Below, in pieces: positions 25,001 to 32,882 of a DNA stretch of 52,408 nucleotides. This DNA is from a virus. How positions within the stretch are numbered: the first letter of the stretch is position 1; each line of letters opens with the position of its first letter. The translations under genes and the position numbers were made by a program. Below the pieces are notes generated by a model, which saw only the letters and a list, made by a program, of their open reading frames with translations, ran no database searches and was not told the DNA's origin. The stretch covers positions 1 to 52,408 of IMG/VR virus record IMGVR_UViG_3300024259_001058; one strand, given 5' to 3'.

Positions 25001-27763
25001 CTGCCGTTCTATCTCCGTAACCGGCTCCGTCCTCTCGCCTGCGCCAGTCAGCTGCTGGAACTGGGTGCTAGGCGCACCGCCCGTGGCGGTAGCGCCACGC
25101 TGCAACGCTTGCTGCAATCCTGTTGCCGCCTGCGAGCTATCGCCCGTGGCGAAAGTCGAGCCGAACAGGTCGTCGCTGCTTACCGGGGTATCTAAAGGAG
25201 TCCCGGTCAGGCTCTCAAGCGCCCGCTGCACAGCCGCGTTCTGTTGCGTAGCATCCGGCTGGCTACGTGCAAGCTGGACTACCGAGTTCAACTCCTGCTG
25301 CGACAGTTGCCTGCCCAACTGGTTCTCGGCGCTCTGGATGGCCAACGTGGAGGTGGCAGGCAACCCACGCGTACCTAACAACTCTGGCGGCGCAGGGGGT
25401 GGCTCACCTGCGGCTTCCGCAGCCGCGACCGCTGCTTCGTGAGCAGCTGTTGCTTGCTCGTCCTGCCGTCCTCGGAAGGCAGCTACCCGTTCGTTTATGT
25501 CGGCTATGCTTGTGGACTGGTTACCACCCGCCGCCGCAACGGGGCCTAACCCACCCGTGAGTGTGGGGTCTACGGAAAACGCCTGAGATAAGGTCCCCTG
25601 CCCACGGTCGAATATGGACTGGCCACGCACCTGACTTAGCTGCGCCTCTAAGGCCAGGGCCGCCACCTCGCCTTGTTCAGCGAACACATCCGCCACACGT
25701 CCCGCCTCTTCGAGAGTCAACTCGCGGGTGCCACCGGGCGCTCCCGTAAGGAAGTCCAGCGCCGACGAACCCAGCCCCGCCGCCCCAAGGTCCTGCCCTA
25801 GCTGCCCGCTCTGGTTCGCAGACCCGAAGAACTGCTGGAACAGCTGTTCTAGCTGGCCGGGGACTACCTCGTTCGTCGCTGGGTCTAGCTGCTGCCCCTG
25901 CGTAAGCTGACTGAAAGCCCCCGGGGTGGTGGGGGTCGTCAGGTTCTGCATGTTGGCCAGCGAGCCTTGCTGCGTGATGTCGCCACGCAGATTCCCAAGC
26001 GATTCATCGAACAAGGCCGTATCCCGGGGAGTCCCAAACTGCTGCAAGTCTAGGTTCTGGATGTTCTGGCCGAGAATGCCCCGGATAGACGCACGCCGCG
26101 CCGCGTCGGTTGTGTCATTCCCGACTAACGCCCCTGGGTCGGTTCCTCCACCCCCGATGAGTCCCCCGGTATTGGGGCCGAAGATGTTATCTCCCCCCGT
26201 GGCCCCAGCACCGGCAGTTGGGTTCGCGTTCCTCATGCTCTGGACTGCACGCCGGGCCGCGTCAAACCCCCGGTCAGCAAACACCGCACGCCAGGTACGA
26301 AGTTCCTCATCGGAAATGTCGGGGTATACCGTTCGCGCCTCATCGTCCATCACGCTCGGGTTAACGGGGAGAGGACCGTTCGTACCCGGTGTATCCAAAA
26401 GATTAAGGACATTGAACGCACCTGCCCCACCCCCCTGCGGCTGCTCAAACACCAACATGAACTGGCCGTCGTTTAGCCTGGCGATAGTACTCTGTGCATG
26501 ATTTGCTATGGCCCTAACCACGTCTCCTGTCGTCTGGGCAGTACTCCCGTCCGGCAAAACCCCCCCGTTCCCACTGAGAGCGGGGAACAGGACATCGGCC
26601 ACAAAGCCATTCATTTCGGTTTCGATGGCCAGTCGGTCGGTGTCATCAAACATGCGTTCGCTAGCAAAGAACACCTGGCGCACGAAGTCCGCGACTGGGG
26701 CGGCAATCGGGCGAATGTCAATGCCCTCAACGCCATTTGCATCCACGTATGTAGTTAGCGGCGCGTCCTCAAATCCGAAGTCGCGCTGCGTGTCGAAGTT
26801 AAGCTGAGTACCAGGCTGCACCGAGGCTGTGAGAGACTGCCCCCCGAAGCTCTGCGCAGCACCACCCCCAGCCGCCCGCTCCTGCTGGCCAAGCGCCGCT
26901 ATCTGCCCGCCGAACTGCTCCAACGTGCCGCCCTGGTCCGCGAAGGGGTTGGCCTGTGCTTCGGGCTGGCTCTGCTGCTGCTGCCCGAACTGCTGCGCGA
27001 ACGCGTTGGAGTCGAAGCCTGGTGCGCCCGCTACGGACGTGCCGATGTTCTGCTGCGCGGGGGCAGGAGGAAGCGTCTGCTGCGGAGCTTGCTGTTGAGC
27101 TAGGAACTGCTGGAACTGCTGGAACATCTCCTGCTGCGGGTCAGCCTGCTGGGCCTGCTGAGGCTCAAAGAACTGCCCGGACTGTCCGAAGCCGCCCGCG
27201 CGCGAGGGGGCCGGGGCTTGCTGCTGCTGCCCAAACTGAGGCACCTGCTGCGGCTGGAACGCGAACTGTCCCTGCTGTTGCTGCTGCTGAGCCTGCTGCT
27301 GGAAGGGGTTCGCCTGTTGCTGCTGTTGCTGCTGCCCTTGCTGCTGCTGCGGATTCTGAATTAGGTTGCGGAACAGGTCGATGATCTGGTTCGGCTGGCC
27401 ACCTATGCGGACGTTGTTGCCGAAGCCACCGAAACCACCGCCCTGCTGGCCGAAGCCCCCCTGGAACCTGGCCTGACGCGCACCGCCGACGCCCTGCTGC
27501 TGCCTCTGCGACGGCTGGCCCTGGAACTGCTGGAAGCCCTGCTGTTGCCCAAACTGCTGCTGGAACTGCTGCGGCCCCTGCCGTCCTTGCTGTGGCTGGA
27601 AGGGCTGGATTTGGAACGGACTCGTCCCTTGCCCCCCTTGGATACCGGGCTGCGTTGCCATCTGGCCGAGCGGACTACGGGTAGGGTTGATGGGCGACTG
27701 AACCTGCCCCTGGCTCTGGCTGGCGTTCTGTCGCGGCTGGTTCCCAGTGCTGAACGTGGGCAT
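22016..27763 (-). CDS. Giant glutamine-rich repeat protein, 1915 aa
   Basis: Starts at ATG 27763 with GGAGG upstream. The first ~350 residues are dominated by Gln, Gly, Phe and Pro, with up to seven Gln in a row, like prion-type low-complexity domains. The middle (~370-1100) is more complex and holds two copies of a short helical unit (NQLGRQLSQQELNSVVQLA near 808 and DLGRSLNQQEMNQLVSLVG near 1006). Residues 1412-1611 are five tandem repeats of exactly 40 residues, each opening with LFG or a variant. A long Gln-rich coiled coil follows. The last ~15 residues are hydrophobic (TLASVAGAFIPG). It lies among virion genes; an internal or ejection role is inferred. Confidence 0.75.
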   Translation of the reverse strand: MPTFSTGNQPRQNASQSQGQVQSPINPTRSPLGQMATQPGIQGGQGTSPFQIQPFQPQQGRQGPQQFQQQFGQQQGFQQFQGQPSQRQQQGVGGARQARFQGGFGQQGGGFGGFGNNVRIGGQPNQIIDLFRNLIQNPQQQQGQQQQQQQANPFQQQAQQQQQQGQFAFQPQQVPQFGQQQQAPAPSRAGGFGQSGQFFEPQQAQQADPQQEMFQQFQQFLAQQQAPQQTLPPAPAQQNIGTSVAGAPGFDSNAFAQQFGQQQQSQPEAQANPFADQGGTLEQFGGQIAALGQQERAAGGGAAQSFGGQSLTASVQPGTQLNFDTQRDFGFEDAPLTTYVDANGVEGIDIRPIAAPVADFVRQVFFASERMFDDTDRLAIETEMNGFVADVLFPALSGNGGVLPDGSTAQTTGDVVRAIANHAQSTIARLNDGQFMLVFEQPQGGGAGAFNVLNLLDTPGTNGPLPVNPSVMDDEARTVYPDISDEELRTWRAVFADRGFDAARRAVQSMRNANPTAGAGATGGDNIFGPNTGGLIGGGGTDPGALVGNDTTDAARRASIRGILGQNIQNLDLQQFGTPRDTALFDESLGNLRGDITQQGSLANMQNLTTPTTPGAFSQLTQGQQLDPATNEVVPGQLEQLFQQFFGSANQSGQLGQDLGAAGLGSSALDFLTGAPGGTRELTLEEAGRVADVFAEQGEVAALALEAQLSQVRGQSIFDRGQGTLSQAFSVDPTLTGGLGPVAAAGGNQSTSIADINERVAAFRGRQDEQATAAHEAAVAAAEAAGEPPPAPPELLGTRGLPATSTLAIQSAENQLGRQLSQQELNSVVQLARSQPDATQQNAAVQRALESLTGTPLDTPVSSDDLFGSTFATGDSSQAATGLQQALQRGATATGGAPSTQFQQLTGAGERTEPVTEIERQAVLDLIESGDPGGAQRLAEFFATRSGATLDTQNLRNIGQAGAAGTAAVDVTIDEQTQADTTVQQVNTALEEAGLPALSNVNVSGAVIAAERDLGRSLNQQEMNQLVSLVGTADRRGQTPAQAVTPFLQNLGAGLPGAAVDKARDTLGTQIEALGAEGSAPSVDGQTLGGTDLLSQQFGGSTLQDLLGGAQNVFNQQNLDTSINAGALDNSRFGVLLGSREGQQGLGQELSGNIRQLAGGTRAPTIQANTLGNSFLGAQLGHQTGQPGLAGDLAASAGNIAGGSVGAGQRGGTQFGVSLGPTELGTGLAQQAQSAARGITGVSAGVGQAPTEAFGQDIGSAAQAAADANAAQGNFNTQNSNFFRNLSQTGITQVQQELIAQALGQQTQAGERAENALFQDVESQIQRINSADPFQAGDRGISGSGVAAGLLGEQAGGLLQGVGNQVAQQRFAAQQQALQQIPQMSAQFSQQQGQQQALQQQAQQAQAAGAAGLFGQLAGSADAQAQRQATAGGLEAQLGLQAQQGQAAALQGLLGQLGGFQSEDLQRQLGASQATQQLGLQGQIGQAQAQQGAFGALTGAAQNQSAQQLQADIARGQLGQQGQIAGIDAQQNLFGQVGGLVTGEAERDLQAQIAQGNLGLGRAQAQSQGRQNLFGEVLGAAGQEAGFGQSAANLEAQLGQQQQGQQLSSQQDLFNTLFGAQQGAQQQNRALEAQAQGGAAAQDFQRQQANAQLGLQQQAQQFGQQFQGTQGALQGGLQTAQLGDAAGFQREQQGFQERFSSQQALLGQQAQQASLNTQRAIAQGDLQTARTQLGQQAQQFQQGMVQQSELQAQQLQEQARQFGLQGRADLQQQAIDASLQMSSLAQQGRQFVEQANQQQTNIARDQIAQFSSEFQRQDITADTFTEQVRSGRFSEQMSAMQFMFQQASTREGLSQQARSQVQGAIQALGNFELGVQSAIQNQQLVDTQVAGPSTLDNILAVGNTLASVAGAFIPG
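22931..23530 (-). repeat. Five 120-bp (40-residue) tandem repeats in the Gln-rich protein
   Basis: Reading the minus strand, units start at 23530, 23410, 23290, 23170 and 23050. Each is exactly 120 bp with no insertion or deletion. Units begin GLFGQLAG, GLLGQLGG, GAFGALTG, NLFGQVGG and NLFGEVLG, and most carry a Leu-Gly pair near residues 27-28. A degenerate sixth start (DLFNTLFG) follows. DNA identity is low, so selection holds the length and protein pattern rather than recent duplication. Confidence 0.8.
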
Positions 27764-27815
27764 CGCGCTCCTCCGTCCCTACGAGTATCGCTCAAACAAA
27801 CGCTGCAAGCAACCT

Positions 27816-28133
27816 TTATCCGCCCCCGAACAGCTTCCCAAGGAAGTCGAACACCACGTCCAGCTGACCGGCCCCTAGCCCAACCGCGCCGACGCCGCCC
27901 AGGGCAGCTACCTGTCGCTTCTTGGTGCCGCCGTGGTGATCGGAGACTGTCTCTATGGCCTCCTCCAGCTTCACCATGCGGTCGTGCATCTCCTCAACCG
28001 TGTTGGACAGCACCGGCAGGATTGCTAGCGCCTGGTCGTTCCTCGTGTGGTGCGCCTTGCAGTCCGCGGCGTCCCCCAGAATCTTGAGCTTGTGTGCGTT
28101 CCAGTCCTGGGCCATCTCTTCCGTGCTTGCCAT
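27816..28133 (-). CDS. Small protein with helix and hydrophobic tail, possible holin-like
   Basis: ATG 28133 has GGAGG six bases before it; the frame extends to 28160. Residues ~10-70 are helical with a coiled-coil pattern (NTVEEMHDRMVKLEEAIE). The C-terminal ~30 residues are hydrophobic and Gly-rich (VAALGGVGAVGLGAGQLD). An amphipathic helix followed by one membrane segment is the plan of XhlA-type holin-associated proteins, but the hydrophobic part here is weak. It could equally be a small virion protein. Confidence 0.6.
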   Translation of the reverse strand: MASTEEMAQDWNAHKLKILGDAADCKAHHTRNDQALAILPVLSNTVEEMHDRMVKLEEAIETVSDHHGGTKKRQVAALGGVGAVGLGAGQLDVVFDFLGKLFGGG

Positions 28134-28263
28134 GCGTTTCCTCCAACCCCGATTCGGCAATCATACGCTTGAGCATATCAAGATTATCCGACTGCCGAAC
28201 AACCGGCGGTGCTTTCGGAACCGGATGTACCAAGACCGCCACTGCGTTAAGTAGCCTTCTCAC
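27994..28263 (-). CDS. Small overlapping protein, 89 aa
   Basis: GTG 28263 follows AAGGAG at ideal spacing, right after the fibre gene stop. The first ~40 residues look natural (RLLNAVAVLVHPVPKAPP, then LDMLKRMIAESGLEE). The rest overlaps the next gene in a different frame and looks like low-complexity Gly/Gln/Arg sequence. Either a genuine overlapping pair or a frame that hands over to the neighbour. Confidence 0.45.
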   Translation of the reverse strand: MRRLLNAVAVLVHPVPKAPPVVRQSDNLDMLKRMIAESGLEETHGKHGRDGPGLERTQAQDSGGRRGLQGAPHEERPGASNPAGAVQHG

Positions 28264-28283
28264 CGCGCAACTCCTTCACGCGC

Positions 28284-31200
28284 CTAGTCCATGTCCTCAA
28301 CTAAGGACACCGGCATCGGGACACTACGCTCCTTGGCCACGATATGGGTAGCCATCAAGCGCACATCGGCTAGCTCGCCGTCCAACTCTTCGTACATGTC
28401 TTCCATATCCCGAGGATACTTAGCCTCTAGCATCCGAAGGATACGCTCTAGATGCCACACCCGAGTCTTGTTCGTATGGGTGCTATACTCGTGCAGCCAT
28501 CGCTCCCCTGTCAACGGGTTGTGCGGGCTGATCTGGCTAGCCGTGCCGCCTTCGTCCATCACGAAGACTTCCGCGCTTGCGCTTACATCCTTCGAGTAGA
28601 TCGCAGAACGGTTTCCACTCGCCGCAGGGTCGCCGGTGCGCCGGGTGAAGTAGATAGCATCATCGAATCGGCTGAACCCCGCGTCCACGAACAAGGAGTA
28701 GTTCACACCGCCCTCGGTCGGCGCTCTCTGGATATATACCGTCGTAGCCGTCGTAGCAGAACCACTCGTCTCGGTGATTACCGGCTCATCTACGTAGAGC
28801 GACGAGACGTGTGAGTGGGCGTTCCCACTGTTGATGACCGATGAGTCTGGGTCAATCAGGACGTGCGTGATGTTCCCTGTCCCGCTCGTGGCCGTCACGA
28901 TTCCTCGAACCCGAATCTGAGACGCGCCGCCCGTGGCATTGAAGTCCCTGTCCACGAGCCATGTCGAGTTGGCCGACAGGGCCGAGCCGTTACCAATAGC
29001 CCCGTAGCCTTCAATGTCTGCGTTCCCCGTGGCGGTGATGCTAACCCACGTCGGGCTATCCCCCGTGCCAAGGCCCATACTCGTAGCCGCCGTGGCAGCG
29101 TTCTCCCACGCCAACGCTCCGGCACCAGTCCCCACTAGGAACTCCGAGTCGCCGGAGTTCGCGCCAAGCGTATTGAGGTCGTCCAGCACGTCGCCCTGAG
29201 CCTGCGCCCCAAGGCTCGTCAGTGCAGTTGCCCCCGACTCATAGGCAAAAGCCCCCGCGCCCGTGGCGACGATGATCTGCCCGTCACTTGCAGCAGCCCC
29301 AAGTGTGTCGAGGTCTTCCAATACCCCGTCCACTGCGAATGAGCGGGTGGCTGAGATGTCCCCGCCACCCGTAAGCCCAGTCCCCGCAGTGAGAGTTACG
29401 GCGGTGTGGTCGATGTGCTCGTTCGCCACAAAACCCGACAGGTTGTCGTGGACAATTGCCCCGTCGTTGGTAGTCAGGTTGGTCGTAGTGAGGGACAGCC
29501 CCGTTGAGACGGTGAGCCACTGCATGATGCTCGACCCATCATCCCAGAACAGGAGACGGTCAGCCCCAGGGTCTGTGAGGTCGGATATGTCATCAAGGAG
29601 CGCATCGAACGCCGTGACCGCCGTGTAGTCCACGTTGAACGTGCGCGTAGCTGCGATTGTCCCACCGCCTGTGAGGCCCGCCCCGGCGGTCATCGTGACC
29701 CCGCCGTGCGCCACATGCTCGTCAGCCACGAAGTCGGAGAAGCCGTCGTGGTAAGCGCCCCCTGCGTAGACAATCTCCTGATCGGTTCCTGCGTCGTTCG
29801 TGAACCACAACTGGTTGGGAGTAGCGGTCTTCACCCATATCTGACCCTCGCCCGTCGAGTCGATTTCCGCCGCCGCCTGCTCTCGTAGGAACATCACGCC
29901 GATGTCGTCAATATCCCCACCGTTCATGTCAAGCAGGCCCGTGAGAATCAACCCTGTGAACTGTGGCGTGTCCCCCGTCCCGACGCCGAGGCTACTCCGG
30001 GCCGTAGTCCCCGTCTCCCAAGCCAACGCCCCGGCCCCTGTACCGACCAAGAACTCGGAGTCCGCGCTATTGACCCCAGCCGTAACGATGTCTTCCAGCA
30101 CCCCCGTTACCGCAAACGAACGGTTGCCAGAGATGTCGCCTCCCCCAGTGAGCCCGGTGCTAGCCGTTAACGTGACGCTCGTGTGGTCTATGTGCTCGTT
30201 AGCGGCGAAGTCCGACATGCCATCGTGGTAGGCCCCGCCCGCATACACGATCTCTTGGTCAGTGCCAGCGTCGTTCGTGAACCAGAGTTGGTTCGGGGTC
30301 GCGGTCTTAACCCATATCTGACCCTCCCCTGTGATGTCTCCATCAGCGGTAGCCTGCTCCCGCATGAAGATCACGCCACCGTCGATGATGTTCGCCCCGT
30401 TCAGATCGAGGGTCGAGGTGAGGATTAGCCCTGTGAACTGTGGCGTGTTGCCGGTGCCTAGTCCCAAGCTCGTGCGGACGGTAGTACCAGATTCCCAGGC
30501 CAACGCCCCGGCCCCAGTTCCCACCATAAACTCTGAGTCTGCCGAGTTCGCCCCGAGGGTATTAAGGTCATCCAACAACGCCCCGAACGCCTGTACGTCC
30601 GTGCCGATCACTACCCCGAGGGATGTCCTGGCAGTAGCCCCACTCTCCCAAGCTAGCGCACCCGCGCCAGTGCCCACCAGAAACTCTGAGTCGGCTGAGT
30701 TCGCTCCGAGGGTGTCAAGGTCTTCCAGGACTCCGGTAACTGCGAAAGATCGGGAGGCCGCAATCGTGCCACCCCCGGTGAGCCCAGTTCCAGCGGTAAG
30801 GGTGACGCCGCTGTGTGCCACATGCTCGTCTGCAACAAAGCCCGTAAGCGCGTCGTGGTCGTGTCCATGGAGCGTGGTGTCCCCCGAGTCGGTGAGGTCT
30901 ACCCAACTCGTGTTGGCCGTCGTGATGATCGTACCGTCTTCGTCCGGTATCGTCAGCGTGCGCGTCGTCGCGGTAGTTAGCCCACTTACCTCGAAAGCCA
31001 GTATCTTAGATGAATCGCCATCATCGAAGACACGGAAGGCGTTATCCGCAAACGAAGTCACGAGGAGCCCGCCAGCACCACCAGCCGACACGGAGGGCTT
31101 CTGGTCGCGCAGGTCTTCGTTCTGTGTGACCGTCCACGTCCCGCCGCCGCCCATGTTGTGCTTCATCGTAAGGCGCGCGATGAGGAACCCGCAGCCGCGG

Positions 31201-32882
31201 AACACGGACGGGATATCGAACACGTCGTAGTTCGCCGTGTCAGCGATAGCCGAGGACGAGTTGTTGTACGACCCGTTGGGAAGGTTCGCCATCAGCTTGC
31301 AGTCGCCGGAGGCTTCGCTAACTACGCCCCATATGACCAGGGAGTAGTGCTTCCCAGACATCGACACACCAAGTGCGTCCGTGAGATTCCCCGTGAGTGT
31401 CGCAACAGGGTCATACGCGGCCACAGAGTCGTTGACCACGTAGACCAGCCCCGAGGCAGCGGTGTCAATGGCTGGGAACGCGTGCGGGTGTAGTTGGAGC
31501 ACGACGCCCGAGGTCGTAGCCACTTCGAACGCGCCCGCCGCAACGTCTGGCGTGAGGACAACGCCGGAGGCCCAGGTGGCGTGCTGCTGGCGTATCCAGT
31601 AGTTGATGTTGGCCAGGTGGCCCATCGAGTTCGAGTCGGATATGTGGTCTGTCCACGCATGGAACTTGTAGGCCCCCTGCGCCTGCAACGACGCCGCGCT
31701 CTGGCACACCACGGTAGCCAAGGGCGCGTGCTCAGCCGAGGGCCACCCCGTCGTGTTAGCGGTGAGTGTCTTGTTGGACTGGAGGAGGTAGACGTAGTTC
31801 TCGGTGGGGGATGTATCACTCCCCGCTGTAAGACTCACCGTATCCGCCGGAGAAGTGTCCCAGTCGTAGAAGCCGTCGGAGAACACCGGGGTCATATCCC
31901 CACCGCCCGATTGCTCGGCGCTGAACGTGATCGTCGCCCCATCGCTCGCGGCAGATACCGCAGCGGACTCTAGGATGGCCCCCTGGAAGAAGGCGGTAAG
32001 CCCATCGTAGTCCGTGTCGAAGGAGAGGGTTATCGTCCCATCGGAATCGTCGGTCACATCTATCTGCTCAGCCGTCCCGGCAATCCAAGCCGTCAGGTCC
32101 GATACTGAGGACGTTAGCTTCGACCCGTCGCTCGCCATCAGACGGGAGGCCGTCAGCCCAGAGAACGTAGCAGCGACCAAGGTAGGGGAGGCCGTCGTGT
32201 CGATGTCCTGAATCGTGTTGATCTCGTTCGCCGTGAACTGCAAGTTCGTCGTATTGAGATCGGCGGCTAGCGTTAGCGTCCCGTCACCGTCGCTGGTCGA
32301 GGTCATCCCGTCGCCGCCTGCAATCCAGGCCGTTAGGTCTGACACAGAGGACAGCGCCTTGCTGCCGTCAGTCTGCGTCAAGCGGGAGGCGGTCAGCCCG
32401 GATAGCGTTATGGACGGAGTGGAGATCGAGCCGCCCACGGTCAGTATGTTCGTGCTGTCATCGAAGTTCAGGTTCGTGTTGTCCTGAGCCATCTGGCCCT
32501 GGGCATCCACGAACAGAATCGAGTTCTGCGTCAACTCCTCTATAGGAGACGACAGCCGCTCGACCCACTTCACGTCTTCCGACGTGTCCATCAGCTTCTC
32601 GAACGTGCGGAGCTTCGTCCCGTCCGTGTAGACTCGGCGCTCTCCGAACACACCGTCCTCAGTCTGCGTATCGGTGTCCGGTGCAGCATCCACCACGAAG
32701 GGCGTATGCTCGTCGTCCAGCCGAGTCACCGCCTGCTGCGTCGCTAGCACCACATCTCTGATGGCTGTCTCAGTGCGCTCCGCGAGAGAGTCGAACTCAT
32801 ACCCTACCGCCCGCGCTAGCCCGTCAAGACCTTCGATGGTCCCAACGCCAAGCTGTGTTACGAACGCAGGGTTGACTGCCAT
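28284..32882 (-). CDS. Long tail-fibre-like protein with modular repeats, 1532 aa
   Basis: The N-terminal ~120 residues contain a helix (YEFDSLAERTETAIRDVVLA) and probably attach to the tail. Residues ~150-330 repeat SGLTASRL and SVSDLTAWIAG units. The C-terminal half carries four copies of a VADEHVAHxxVTLTAGTGL unit and several GANSADSEFLVGTGAGAL units. These are typical of trimeric fibres in environmental phages. The last ~70 residues form a charged coiled coil (VWHLERILRMLEAKYPRD). It starts in a TAATG-type junction with the tail-nozzle gene. It likely recognises the host surface. No chaperone gene is visible. Confidence 0.8.
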   Translation of the reverse strand: MAVNPAFVTQLGVGTIEGLDGLARAVGYEFDSLAERTETAIRDVVLATQQAVTRLDDEHTPFVVDAAPDTDTQTEDGVFGERRVYTDGTKLRTFEKLMDTSEDVKWVERLSSPIEELTQNSILFVDAQGQMAQDNTNLNFDDSTNILTVGGSISTPSITLSGLTASRLTQTDGSKALSSVSDLTAWIAGGDGMTSTSDGDGTLTLAADLNTTNLQFTANEINTIQDIDTTASPTLVAATFSGLTASRLMASDGSKLTSSVSDLTAWIAGTAEQIDVTDDSDGTITLSFDTDYDGLTAFFQGAILESAAVSAASDGATITFSAEQSGGGDMTPVFSDGFYDWDTSPADTVSLTAGSDTSPTENYVYLLQSNKTLTANTTGWPSAEHAPLATVVCQSAASLQAQGAYKFHAWTDHISDSNSMGHLANINYWIRQQHATWASGVVLTPDVAAGAFEVATTSGVVLQLHPHAFPAIDTAASGLVYVVNDSVAAYDPVATLTGNLTDALGVSMSGKHYSLVIWGVVSEASGDCKLMANLPNGSYNNSSSAIADTANYDVFDIPSVFRGCGFLIARLTMKHNMGGGGTWTVTQNEDLRDQKPSVSAGGAGGLLVTSFADNAFRVFDDGDSSKILAFEVSGLTTATTRTLTIPDEDGTIITTANTSWVDLTDSGDTTLHGHDHDALTGFVADEHVAHSGVTLTAGTGLTGGGTIAASRSFAVTGVLEDLDTLGANSADSEFLVGTGAGALAWESGATARTSLGVVIGTDVQAFGALLDDLNTLGANSADSEFMVGTGAGALAWESGTTVRTSLGLGTGNTPQFTGLILTSTLDLNGANIIDGGVIFMREQATADGDITGEGQIWVKTATPNQLWFTNDAGTDQEIVYAGGAYHDGMSDFAANEHIDHTSVTLTASTGLTGGGDISGNRSFAVTGVLEDIVTAGVNSADSEFLVGTGAGALAWETGTTARSSLGVGTGDTPQFTGLILTGLLDMNGGDIDDIGVMFLREQAAAEIDSTGEGQIWVKTATPNQLWFTNDAGTDQEIVYAGGAYHDGFSDFVADEHVAHGGVTMTAGAGLTGGGTIAATRTFNVDYTAVTAFDALLDDISDLTDPGADRLLFWDDGSSIMQWLTVSTGLSLTTTNLTTNDGAIVHDNLSGFVANEHIDHTAVTLTAGTGLTGGGDISATRSFAVDGVLEDLDTLGAAASDGQIIVATGAGAFAYESGATALTSLGAQAQGDVLDDLNTLGANSGDSEFLVGTGAGALAWENAATAATSMGLGTGDSPTWVSITATGNADIEGYGAIGNGSALSANSTWLVDRDFNATGGASQIRVRGIVTATSGTGNITHVLIDPDSSVINSGNAHSHVSSLYVDEPVITETSGSATTATTVYIQRAPTEGGVNYSLFVDAGFSRFDDAIYFTRRTGDPAASGNRSAIYSKDVSASAEVFVMDEGGTASQISPHNPLTGERWLHEYSTHTNKTRVWHLERILRMLEAKYPRDMEDMYEELDGELADVRLMATHIVAKERSVPMPVSLVEDMD
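29041..30870 (-). repeat. Tandem fibre modules of up to ~480 bp
   Basis: Two long modules, about 480 bp apart (for example near 29742-29850 and 30221-30330), encode near-identical segments: GQIWVKTATPNQLWFTNDAG then DQEIVYAGGAYHDG. Shorter sub-units (ADEH, GTGAGAL) recur on both sides. These repeats could recombine, which is a known route to change fibre length. Confidence 0.75.

Noticed and set aside
29041-30870. CRISPR array or diversity-generating template
   Set aside because: The repeats are coding modules of a fibre with variable spacing, and no reverse transcriptase or cas gene is present.
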